Shown here: positions 40,352-47,574 of the stretch, piece after piece
Numbering within the stretch: position 1 is the stretch's first letter
How the letters are laid out: each line of letters starts with the position of its first letter
Origin: a virus
IMG/VR virus record: IMGVR_UViG_3300001847_000838
Coordinates: 57,192 to 121,191 of that record
Strand: one strand, 5' to 3'
Length of the DNA: 64,000 bases
Translations under genes and position numbers: made by a program
Notes under the pieces: model-generated
The model's database searches: none
What the model was told of the DNA's origin: nothing
What the model saw: the letters and a program-made list of their open reading frames with translations, nothing else

Positions 40352-40380
40352 AGAATAACAAAGCTGATTGTTTAAGTCAA
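40352..40380 (-). promoter_or_regulatory. Sigma-70-type promoter
   Basis: Minus-strand TTGACT at 40380-40375, 17 bases ending CTTTGT, TATTCT at 40357-40352. Confidence 0.78.
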
Positions 40381-40401
40381 CATTTATATTGTATAATATA
40401 A

Positions 40402-40812
40402 TTAAGGAGTTATTTTGTGTTTTTTATTTGATTTTGTGCGCTGCAAGATCTCATGAATCTTTTTGACATAAGGAAACTGATCTGGATGCTTCACCTTTTT
40501 TGCATTAGCAGGACCATAATTATAACACACAAGAAACTGAAGTCCGCTTTTATGTATACAGCTTTTGCGGTATTCAGCAAGCATTTTGAGGCCAAGCTTG
40601 ATGTTGATAGCAGGCTTACGGATTTCTTCAGGGGTGTAATTTGGTTGCGAAGAAGGCATAATTTGAAAGAGCCCGATAGCACCTACATAGCTAGTTGCAT
40701 TTACGTTAAACTGGCTTTCATGCTCAACAACTGCCAAAGCAAGCTCAGGCTCAATGCCGTATTTTGGGGCTTGAAGAGTGATAATAGCGATAATGGCTGC
40801 TTTAGTTAACAT
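40402..40812 (-). CDS. Lytic transglycosylase (SLT family)
   Basis: 136 residues; cuts the MurNAc-GlcNAc bond of peptidoglycan. Catalytic Glu32 in AVVEHESQF, then GAIGLFQIMPSSQ at 45-57 and CYNYGPANA around 96-104, the usual SLT motif order. A short hydrophobic N-terminus (MLTKAAIIAIITLQA) may be a signal anchor but overlaps the first SLT helix. It has its own promoter. Could be the endolysin or a virion enzyme; the lysis cassette on the plus strand lies 1.2 kb away. Confidence 0.85.
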   Translation of the reverse strand: MLTKAAIIAIITLQAPKYGIEPELALAVVEHESQFNVNATSYVGAIGLFQIMPSSQPNYTPEEIRKPAINIKLGLKMLAEYRKSCIHKSGLQFLVCYNYGPANAKKVKHPDQFPYVKKIHEILQRTKSNKKHKITP

Positions 40813-40829
40813 ATCTCACCTCTAAGATC

Positions 40830-40858
40830 AGGATACTAAAAACCAAAAGCTAAGTCAA
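40830..40858 (-). promoter_or_regulatory. Sigma-70-type promoter
   Basis: Minus-strand TTGACT at 40858-40853, 17 bases, TATCCT at 40835-40830. It overlaps the stop of the upstream gene and drives the transglycosylase. Confidence 0.7.
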
Positions 40859-41103
40859 TCAAAAGGTATTATTTGGTCATAACCATAGAAATTTATTAAG
40901 TTTTTAAGCGAAACATTAAGCTCTTCTATAGGGCCTAAATTGTTATCTTGCATTAAAAATATAACAATAACTATTAACGGTATATGTGTATAACAACTAA
41001 GTGAGGTTGCAGCGTTTAAGGCTCCTTGACGATTACATTTGTCAATTAAATTGTTGCGTGCAGTCTTCAAAGTTTTAAAATAAGGCCTACAATCAACCTT
41101 CAT
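40855..41103 (-). CDS. Hypothetical protein, 82 residues
   Basis: ATG 41103 with AAGG five bases before (MKVDCRPYFKTLKTARNNLI); a TTG four codons upstream is open. One hydrophobic segment (HIPLIVIVIFLMQ) could be a membrane helix. Overlaps the upstream gene by 11 bases. Confidence 0.62.
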   Translation of the reverse strand: MKVDCRPYFKTLKTARNNLIDKCNRQGALNAATSLSCYTHIPLIVIVIFLMQDNNLGPIEELNVSLKNLINFYGYDQIIPFD

Positions 41104-41521
41104 TTTTACCTTCAAATTTTGCTAACATATCTATTTGAACAACTTCAGAATCTATATTACATCTAATATAATGCATGCCTCCATCAATAAAACTTTTTTT
41201 GCAATTACAAGTATTGTAGTGATGAACATAGGCACTATAAATCATTTCTTGACAACTCAAACACCTAATTGCATTAACTTTTCGATTTTTACTCATTTCA
41301 ATCCAATCTTTTCCAGAGACTATTGTATTTTTTCCAACTTTAGATAAAATCATAAAATCTTTATGGTTTTTGTTTCTATTTGGTATAGCATTATAGAAAA
41401 CAGCAGAAGGAAAACCATAGCCAATGTCCCAAGTACCTACATAAGTAAGTTTGCCTTCAAACTTTTTTATGCATTCTTCTATTTTTAGATTTAATAAATT
41501 GTATTTAACTACATCAAACAT
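41093..41521 (-). CDS. Protein with C-terminal DUF7695-like zinc motif, 142 residues
   Basis: The C-terminal half has the pattern IRCLSCQEMIYSAYVHHYNT, CNCKKSFIDGGMHYIRC: paired cysteines and histidines with a DGG turn, known from phage proteins of the DUF7695 type. Role unknown. N-terminal part has no recognised family. Confidence 0.7.
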   Translation of the reverse strand: MFDVVKYNLLNLKIEECIKKFEGKLTYVGTWDIGYGFPSAVFYNAIPNRNKNHKDFMILSKVGKNTIVSGKDWIEMSKNRKVNAIRCLSCQEMIYSAYVHHYNTCNCKKSFIDGGMHYIRCNIDSEVVQIDMLAKFEGKNEG

Positions 41522-41560
41522 ATAAAATCTCCATAAAATTAAGTATTGTTAAGATTATTA

Positions 41561-41821
41561 TTAAAACAATAAGTCTTCATCGTTAAATGTAAACATAAAC
41601 TTTCTACTGATACTAAAGTGTGCGTTATTATGAGAGTTTTTGCACATTTCTAAAACAGCTTCTTCTATAGTATTAAAATTAAAACCAAACTTGTTGGTCA
41701 TAATATAAAATAGTTGAGCAAGTGAACCCTCAAAACAAACTCTTTCACTTGCAAGGAACCTGTACTTGTCTTTGTTCAACAAGGTTATACCATAAGATGT
41801 GTGACCGTTTGGGTTAAACAT
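41561..41821 (-). CDS. Hypothetical protein, 86 residues
   Basis: ATG 41821 (MFNPNGHTSYGITLLNKDKY) with AGGAGG seven bases before. Directly after a strong promoter. FNTIEEAVLEMCKNSH is a helix in a small alpha/beta fold. No family recognised. Confidence 0.7.
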   Translation of the reverse strand: MFNPNGHTSYGITLLNKDKYRFLASERVCFEGSLAQLFYIMTNKFGFNFNTIEEAVLEMCKNSHNNAHFSISRKFMFTFNDEDLLF

Positions 41822-41839
41822 AGCTTTCCTCCTATTACA

Positions 41840-41868
41840 AGTATACATATATTGATTTTTTAGGTCAA
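41840..41868 (-). promoter_or_regulatory. Sigma-70-type promoter
   Basis: Minus-strand TTGACC at 41868-41863, 17-base spacer, TATACT at 41845-41840. Read divergently from the plus-strand cluster at 41975. Confidence 0.78.
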
Positions 41869-41904
41869 GTATTAAGCGAGTTATGATAAGGTGTACTTAA
41901 TACT

Positions 41905-41940
41905 ACGTAGCGTGGCGTAGCGCTACGTTTCTTTTTTCTT
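41905..41940 (+). terminator. Terminator-like hairpin in the leader of the lysis-like cluster
   Basis: ACGTAGCG (41905-41912), 8-base loop, CGCTACGT (41921-41928), then TTCTTTTTTCTT. It points along the plus strand, shortly after a TATGAT box at 41882 and ahead of the gene at 41975. Could end a short upstream transcript or act as an attenuator. Confidence 0.6.
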
Positions 41941-41974
41941 TTGCTTCTTTTCTTTTTAAATAAGGTAAAAAAAA

Positions 41975-42265
41975 ATGTTTGAAAAGTTAAAACAAATATT
42001 CTTGCAATCAAACAGTGAAGGTATACCGTTACCTCTGCTTAGAGATAACAAAACGGGTAAGGGTAGTTATACTCTAACAATGTTTTGGATGTCATTTAAT
42101 ATTTCTATATTACTTTTAGCAGGAAAGGTGACAAAATTAGTAGGAGATGTAGATTACAACAATGTACTTTGGCTTTTGGGTATAACTGGTGGTATGTATC
42201 TTGGAAGAAAAACTCAAGAAAGTAAAGCCGGCATAACAGTAGAAGGTGAAGATAATGCAAAGTAA
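41975..42265 (+). CDS. Small membrane protein, holin candidate, 96 residues
   Basis: Two membrane helices (MFWMSFNISILLLAGKV and NVLWLLGITGGMYLG) after a polar start containing IPLPLLRDNKTGKGSYTLTM. The Arg-Asp and Gly-Lys-Gly part is a recurrent pattern in large-phage membrane proteins. First gene of a four to five gene plus-strand cluster of membrane proteins; holin role inferred. Confidence 0.65.
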   Translation: MFEKLKQIFLQSNSEGIPLPLLRDNKTGKGSYTLTMFWMSFNISILLLAGKVTKLVGDVDYNNVLWLLGITGGMYLGRKTQESKAGITVEGEDNAK

Positions 42266-42383
42266 TTTTGTATCTTTACTTGTATTGACATTAATAGCAA
42301 TATTGCCTATAATAGTAACTTTCTTTCTGTTTGTTGTATTTAGTTTGATTGATTTTATGAAAAAGGAAAAAAATAAATGTTAG
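42255..42383 (+). CDS. Small membrane protein, 42 residues
   Basis: MQSNFVSLLVLTLIAILPII is followed by more hydrophobic residues and a KKEKNKC end: one long or two short membrane helices. AAGGTGAAGATA before the ATG; overlaps both neighbours by short stretches. Could be a second holin-like component. Confidence 0.62.
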   Translation: MQSNFVSLLVLTLIAILPIIVTFFLFVVFSLIDFMKKEKNKC

Positions 42384-42679
42384 AAGTTTTAAAATCTGCT
42401 TGGGAAGCAAACAAAATCAAAGTAATCTTAGTTGCTATCCCAGTTATTTTGTTAATTTTAGCCGCAACCTTATTAAATGGTTATAGAGCTTATTTGTTAG
42501 AAACAGCTAAAAAGCTATTAGCAAAAGCACAAGAAAAAAATACAGAGATTCTTAAACAAGAAAATGAAGCTAAAATGCAAGCTGAACAAGCTATAGCCAA
42601 TACTAATAAAGCAGAAGAGGCTATTGAAGAGATTAAAAAAGATGATGATGCATATTGGTACAAAAAGGAAAACAAATGA
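42377..42679 (+). CDS. Inner-membrane spanin-like protein, 100 residues
   Basis: N-terminal membrane helix (IKVILVAIPVILLILAATLL) and a long periplasmic coiled coil (ETAKKLLAKAQEKNTEILKQ and onward), the layout of Rz-type spanins. No family match is claimed. Overlaps neighbours on both sides. Confidence 0.65.
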   Translation: MLEVLKSAWEANKIKVILVAIPVILLILAATLLNGYRAYLLETAKKLLAKAQEKNTEILKQENEAKMQAEQAIANTNKAEEAIEEIKKDDDAYWYKKENK

Positions 42680-42981
42680 TTTTAAAGATCTTACAATTTT
42701 TTTTGTTAGGATTAATAGCTACAATATCGGTTATGTTATTAAAACATCAATATATTATTCATTATCCTGTAGGCTCAATAGGAAAATGTATTGTATTTTA
42801 CAGTAAAGTTTCTGAAGAAAGGCTAATAAAAGGCGTTATAGAAGAATATAGCATTCCTAAAGGTAATGCTAAAATTTTAATATCTGAACCTCAGATTTTA
42901 TCCGATGATATTGGTATGATATTTCAAAATGAAGAAATAAGAAATAAAGGATATATATTACTGGAGTGCGAAGATGAATAA
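42676..42981 (+). CDS. Membrane-anchored protein, 101 residues
   Basis: ATG 42676 in ATGA overlap with the gene before, GGAAAACAA before it. N-terminal membrane helix (ILQFFLLGLIATISVMLL), then a small alpha/beta domain (CIVFYSKVSEERLIKGVIEE). No family recognised. Confidence 0.65.
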   Translation: MILKILQFFLLGLIATISVMLLKHQYIIHYPVGSIGKCIVFYSKVSEERLIKGVIEEYSIPKGNAKILISEPQILSDDIGMIFQNEEIRNKGYILLECEDE

Positions 42982-43366
42982 GAAAAAGTTACTATCAATA
43001 TTTTTGATGATAGCAACTACTAATCAAGCTAATGCAAGCTGTGATTTTTCTAAAGATATTAAAGAAAATTTAGATGGAACATTTACATATAGTAAAGATT
43101 GTAATGTTGAAGTAGGCAAGAGGATTAAAGAGCTTGATATACGTCGCCAACAAATAGAAGACTTTAATAAAGCAATAACGTTAAAAGATTTAGCAATCAG
43201 CAAAGCTGATGAGCGTGCTAAACTTTGGATGGATACCTCAACTGAGCTTAATGATAAGTTAATAAAATACGATGCAGCTTCAAAAAAAAATGATACTATA
43301 TATTTTATAGGAGGGATAGCTGTTACTATCCTTTCTGTATGGGCAGCTGGACAACTTAGAAAGTAG
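42974..43366 (+). CDS. Exported coiled-coil protein with C-terminal membrane helix, 130 residues
   Basis: Signal peptide MNKKKLLSIFLMIATTNQAN, ASC; two Cys in the outer part (SCDF ... KDCNVEV), a coiled coil and a C-terminal membrane helix (TIYFIGGIAVTILSVWA). It would bridge from periplasm to inner membrane; may belong to the lysis machinery. Confidence 0.65.
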   Translation: MNKKKLLSIFLMIATTNQANASCDFSKDIKENLDGTFTYSKDCNVEVGKRIKELDIRRQQIEDFNKAITLKDLAISKADERAKLWMDTSTELNDKLIKYDAASKKNDTIYFIGGIAVTILSVWAAGQLRK

Positions 43367-43375
43367 GAGATATTC

Positions 43376-43753
43376 ATGAAGATGATGATTTTAGTTAATG
43401 AAGATTTTAAAAAAGCATTGGTAAGTCTTTCAAAGCAGCCTTTGCCTCTTAAAGCTGCTTTTAAAATGAAAAGCATTATCAAAAAAGTAGATGAAGAGCA
43501 AGCTAAATATGATGAATGCCGCAAAGAAGCTCTTGAGCGTCTTGGCGAAAAAGGTGAAGATGGTAAACTAATTGTAGAAAATGGGATTGTTAAAATGTCA
43601 GCAGAAAATTTAGCTAAGTTTGCTAAAGAAGTTCAAGTTTTTCAAGATGAAGAAGTTGATTTTTCAAAGTTAAAACTATCAGAACTTGGAGAAGATGTGT
43701 TATTAACAACACAAGAAATGCTCTTGCTTGATCACATTATAATGGAAGACTAA
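43376..43753 (+). CDS. DUF1617-like phage protein, 125 residues
   Basis: Pattern KMMILVNEDFKKALVSLSKQ, PLPLKAAFKMKSIIKKVDEE, followed by YDECRKEALERLGEK, is like the small DUF1617-type proteins found near tail genes. Function unknown. Last gene of the plus-strand cluster. Confidence 0.65.
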   Translation: MKMMILVNEDFKKALVSLSKQPLPLKAAFKMKSIIKKVDEEQAKYDECRKEALERLGEKGEDGKLIVENGIVKMSAENLAKFAKEVQVFQDEEVDFSKLKLSELGEDVLLTTQEMLLLDHIIMED

Positions 43754-43763
43754 TTAGCTTAAA

Positions 43764-44423
43764 TTAAGTACCACACCCCATCATAGTACATGCATTTCTA
43801 GATGTTTCTCTAAAAGCCACAGCATTAGTGGTCCAACGCGCAGAAGTGGCATTAGTCCAGTTCATGGTTTGAGCACCTGCGGCAGCAGGAAGTGTATATT
43901 CAGAACCATAAGAGTTACCGCTAACCGTTCCAGCAAAAATATTTGTTTTCCCCGCCGTTAGTGTGCCGCCATTATCAAAAACAATAGACACTACAGCACA
44001 ACCCCCTACTGTAGGAGAAATGCTTACGGTAGGGTTGGTCGAGCCAGCTCCCGCATTAACAGCTTGCGCTGCTACATCTAATATAGAAACTAAGCCTGGA
44101 GCTGCTTTATAGGAAGAAGCGACTAATGTTATGTTTAATCCACCAGTATTTGGAACCACAATATTTGCAGCAGCTCCAGTTGGTGGGTTTAGTAAATACC
44201 ACAATTCCGTTTGTACTACACCACCGCCAGATATTTGAGTTGTTCCTGCTTGCGTCATCGCAATGCCTGAAAAAGTTGGTGATCCACCACCTCTGGCTGT
44301 CGTTGTAATTATTCCTAACCCCAACACTAAAACTGTAGCTCCTGCTCCCAAAGTATAAGACTGGCTTATGCTTGTTGCAGTTTGTCCGGTAAGCTGTACT
44401 GATGTATCAAAAGTGTGTGCCAT
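43764..44423 (-). CDS. Virion surface / fibre-associated beta-sandwich protein, 219 residues
   Basis: Beta-rich, Gly/Ser/Thr-rich protein (GAGATVLVLGLGIITTTARG, QTELWYLLNPPTGAAANIVV) of a kind often found among phage fibre genes. It follows the repeat-rich fibre gene with one base between. Probably a fibre tip or decoration. Confidence 0.65.
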   Translation of the reverse strand: MAHTFDTSVQLTGQTATSISQSYTLGAGATVLVLGLGIITTTARGGGSPTFSGIAMTQAGTTQISGGGVVQTELWYLLNPPTGAAANIVVPNTGGLNITLVASSYKAAPGLVSILDVAAQAVNAGAGSTNPTVSISPTVGGCAVVSIVFDNGGTLTAGKTNIFAGTVSGNSYGSEYTLPAAAGAQTMNWTNATSARWTTNAVAFRETSRNACTMMGCGT

Positions 44424-44424
44424 A

Positions 44425-47400
44425 TTATATGTTTTGAACAGCTATAGCAAAAATGTTGATTGTACCTGTTCCAGTTTGTTGAACCGTCCAGTTGTTGTTA
44501 ACCGCTGTTTGCTTCCACGGCACTGGTAGGTTAAGAACAACGCCGCCGTTAGCGGCTAGGTTAAACACAGCGCGAGCAGTACCAGCAGTAGCATCACGAA
44601 CTGTAACAACTGTGGATTGGTTGGCCGCATTTGTAATAACTAAAGTTGAAAGGTCATTGAATGTAGCAGCAACCGCAGCGACAACCGTAGTCTCAGCCGT
44701 TCCGGTGATTGCAGTCGTAGTGTTAGTCACAAGGTCGCGAATATGACCTGGAGCCACAATTACGCGACCAAGTTTATCAGTCAATATGTTTGAACGTTGA
44801 CCATCAGTTACTGCAGTTGGTTGAGCAGTTTTTGCAACACCACCAACTTTTAAAGGGTTTCCTGAATCGGCTGAACCTGCAGCTACGTTACCAACAACTT
44901 GAGCATTTAAGCTAGACGCAGTTGCTTGAGAAGCTGTCATACTCCAAGTTCCGAGCTGAGCAGACATAATTGTTTGCTGAGCAAGAGACGCATCAAAAGC
45001 TATGTTTACAGTACCTGAAGTAAAGGCAGAAGCTCTAATGCGAGCCTGAGTATAACCACCACCTGTAATTAAAAATGTACCATTAGTTGTAGTTGTAAAT
45101 GTTGAAGAATAAGGTAATGATGCAGTTACAATGTTAAGAGGTATTTGCTGCCAAGTTGTACCATCACCAAGCAAACCTTCTGCAAGAAGCGTAGCTGTCC
45201 AAGTACCAGTAACTAAAATTGAAATAGTATAAGCACCTTGAGTATTTACTGCAACAGTACCGTTTAATGCGGTAATTGAACCAGTTTGCACTGTATCTGT
45301 TGCTTGAGCACTGGTCGCTTGCTGAATACCAGATAAATAACCAAGTATACCAGAACCACCAGTTGGTGGATTAATACCAGTACCAGCAGTACCATTTGCA
45401 ATTGAATTATCAGTTCTTAAAGCTCCGCTTGTTGTTAAAGATAACGGATTTGATTGACCTGTTGTATAAGTTGGAGCCGCAGCTGTTACCGCTCCTAAGT
45501 TTAAATTACCTTTTTGGCCAGAGGTTGTAGATCCTTGTGATAAGGACATACTGTTAGTATTAGTAGAAATTGCTGATAAAGTAGATTCTGTTGCGGCTCC
45601 AGTTGGAAGCGATACAGTTCCTGAGATATTTGTAATATTCCAAGCACCTGACTGAGTTGCCGCAACTGTACCAGAAATACCTACTGTAGATCCTGTACTG
45701 TCAACCTTTAAAGCACCAGAAGAACTAAGTTGTAATCCAGCTTGTTGTCCATCTGTTAATGATGGTGCCGAAGAATTATAAATACCACCAGATAATTGAG
45801 ATGAACTTGCTGCAGTACCGCCAGTAGCAGAACCTTGAATGGCATTTTGATTAGCTGATGTAGCAGCTCCAGTTGGTAGTGGTAATGATGATGCACTTAC
45901 TGAAAAAGTGCCAGTACCAGCATTTGCTGTAACAGTTCCAGAAACAGGTTGAGTAGCTGGAAAATTAGAGACAGAAATAGATCCGCTAACTGGTTGAGTA
46001 GCTGGAAAATTACTAACTGAAATAGATCCGCTAACTGGTTGTGTAGTGGCACTGCCATCGACTTTAATAGCAGTCATTCCACTAATGCCTTGAATAGTAA
46101 TAACATCTGAAGATGCTGTACCAGCACTACCTAAAGCTGGTTGTTTAGCTGAAGTTGCGGCACCTGTTGGTAATGGTAATGAACTAGCTGAAATAGGCAA
46201 TGGATTTCCACTATCATTTTTAACTTCAACTTCTACTGAAGAAGTTATGGCTACGTTTTGAGTAGATGGAAAATTAGAAACAGAAATGGAACCGCTTACA
46301 GGTTGAGTAGCTGGAAAATTAGATACGCTAATGCTACCGCTGACTGGCTGTGTAGTAGCGCTGCCATCGACTTTAATAGCAGTCATTCCACTAATACCCT
46401 GAACTGTTATGACATCAGATGAAGCAGTTCCAGCTACTCCTAAAGCTGGTTGCTTAGCAGAAGTTGCGGCTCCTGTTGGCAAAGATACAGTACCTGAAAC
46501 ATTGTTAACATTCCATGTACCAGATTGTGTTGCTGCTACTGTTCCTGTTACAGTAGCGTTTAAATTCGCAGCAGTTGCTTGGGCTACAGTAAAACTACCA
46601 CTACCAGCGTTTGCTGTAACTGTACCGCTAACTGGTTGTGTAGTAGCGCTGCCATCGACTTTAATCCCATTAGCGGTAGTAATTACCTTGCCATTTAAAG
46701 AAGATAAGGTAGATTCTGTAGCCGCACCTGTTGGTAAAGATACAGTTCCTGAGATATTATTAACATTCCAAGTGCCTGATTGAGTTACAGGAATAGAAGA
46801 ATTTGTTACGTTTGTTTGGAACGTTCCCGTGCCAGCATTAGCAGTTACAGTACCGCTGACTGGTTGAGTTGATGCACTACCATCAACTTTAATAGCAGTC
46901 ATTCCACTAATACCCTGAACTGTTATAACGTCTGAAGATGCAGTTCCAGCGCTTCCTAAAGCGGGCTGTTTAGCTGAAGTAGCAGCGCCACTTGGCAATG
47001 GCAAAGAAGTTGCAGATATAGGTTGTGTAGTAGCGCTTGCATCCACAAGAAGTGCGCCGTTATTATTGGCTTTAACATCTGTATATGCACTTAATCCGCT
47101 ACTATAACCATGCAAAACAGCATGAGCTACAAGACCATTATCTGAAGTTGTGACTTGCGTACTAATGGATTTTACATCTACGCTAGTGCCACCACTACCA
47201 ACCATTTGGCTTTTTTGATTGCCGTTAGTTTGATTTGATGCAGTAGCAGCGCCGCCAATTGTACCAAGGTTAGCTGTTACTGTGCCAGAAATTGGTTGAG
47301 TTATTGCATTATCGGCAACTTCATAAAAAATCTGAAGATGATCGCCATTAGCAAAAGAAGATCCAGTTGTGTCATAAGTTAAAGTTAAAACGTTTCCAGC

Positions 47401-47562
47401 AACAGAACCGCCAAGATTTGGGTCATTTGCTTGATAGATCGTAATGTTATTAGTAACATCGGTAATTAATAGAACGTTTTCTAAAACTATAGAAACATAG
47501 TCCGAAAAGGTAACCTGCTTTGTCGATTTATTGAACGTGTAATTTTGTATTAGCGTGCGCAC
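44425..47562 (-). CDS. Repeat-rich tail fibre protein, 1045 residues
   Basis: N-terminal attachment domain of about 90 residues, then some 20 short repeats of two types: TQPVSGTVTANAGTG and TQSGTWNVNNISGTVSLPTG, alternating with VQGISGMTAIKVDGSATTQP. C-terminal globular domain (about 870-1045) ends in a beta-rich region. Repeats imply a long trimeric shaft. The N-terminal domain is related to that of the 1361-residue protein. Internal DNA repeats make length change by recombination likely. Confidence 0.8.
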   Translation of the reverse strand: MRTLIQNYTFNKSTKQVTFSDYVSIVLENVLLITDVTNNITIYQANDPNLGGSVAGNVLTLTYDTTGSSFANGDHLQIFYEVADNAITQPISGTVTANLGTIGGAATASNQTNGNQKSQMVGSGGTSVDVKSISTQVTTSDNGLVAHAVLHGYSSGLSAYTDVKANNNGALLVDASATTQPISATSLPLPSGAATSAKQPALGSAGTASSDVITVQGISGMTAIKVDGSASTQPVSGTVTANAGTGTFQTNVTNSSIPVTQSGTWNVNNISGTVSLPTGAATESTLSSLNGKVITTANGIKVDGSATTQPVSGTVTANAGSGSFTVAQATAANLNATVTGTVAATQSGTWNVNNVSGTVSLPTGAATSAKQPALGVAGTASSDVITVQGISGMTAIKVDGSATTQPVSGSISVSNFPATQPVSGSISVSNFPSTQNVAITSSVEVEVKNDSGNPLPISASSLPLPTGAATSAKQPALGSAGTASSDVITIQGISGMTAIKVDGSATTQPVSGSISVSNFPATQPVSGSISVSNFPATQPVSGTVTANAGTGTFSVSASSLPLPTGAATSANQNAIQGSATGGTAASSSQLSGGIYNSSAPSLTDGQQAGLQLSSSGALKVDSTGSTVGISGTVAATQSGAWNITNISGTVSLPTGAATESTLSAISTNTNSMSLSQGSTTSGQKGNLNLGAVTAAAPTYTTGQSNPLSLTTSGALRTDNSIANGTAGTGINPPTGGSGILGYLSGIQQATSAQATDTVQTGSITALNGTVAVNTQGAYTISILVTGTWTATLLAEGLLGDGTTWQQIPLNIVTASLPYSSTFTTTTNGTFLITGGGYTQARIRASAFTSGTVNIAFDASLAQQTIMSAQLGTWSMTASQATASSLNAQVVGNVAAGSADSGNPLKVGGVAKTAQPTAVTDGQRSNILTDKLGRVIVAPGHIRDLVTNTTTAITGTAETTVVAAVAATFNDLSTLVITNAANQSTVVTVRDATAGTARAVFNLAANGGVVLNLPVPWKQTAVNNNWTVQQTGTGTINIFAIAVQNI
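45880..46900. repeat. Tandem DNA repeats in tail-fibre shaft
   Basis: Units of about 60-160 bases, such as AAATTAGAGACAGAAATAGA followed by TCCGCTAACTGGTTG, recur many times with small changes. They encode the SGSISVSNFPATQPV and GSATTQPVSG units. Confidence 0.75.
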
Positions 47563-47574
47563 GTTAATTCTCCT

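Noticed and set aside
40381-40401. Terminator after the transglycosylase gene
   Set aside because: The palindrome is wholly A/T and has no GC stem or T-run, so termination cannot be supported.
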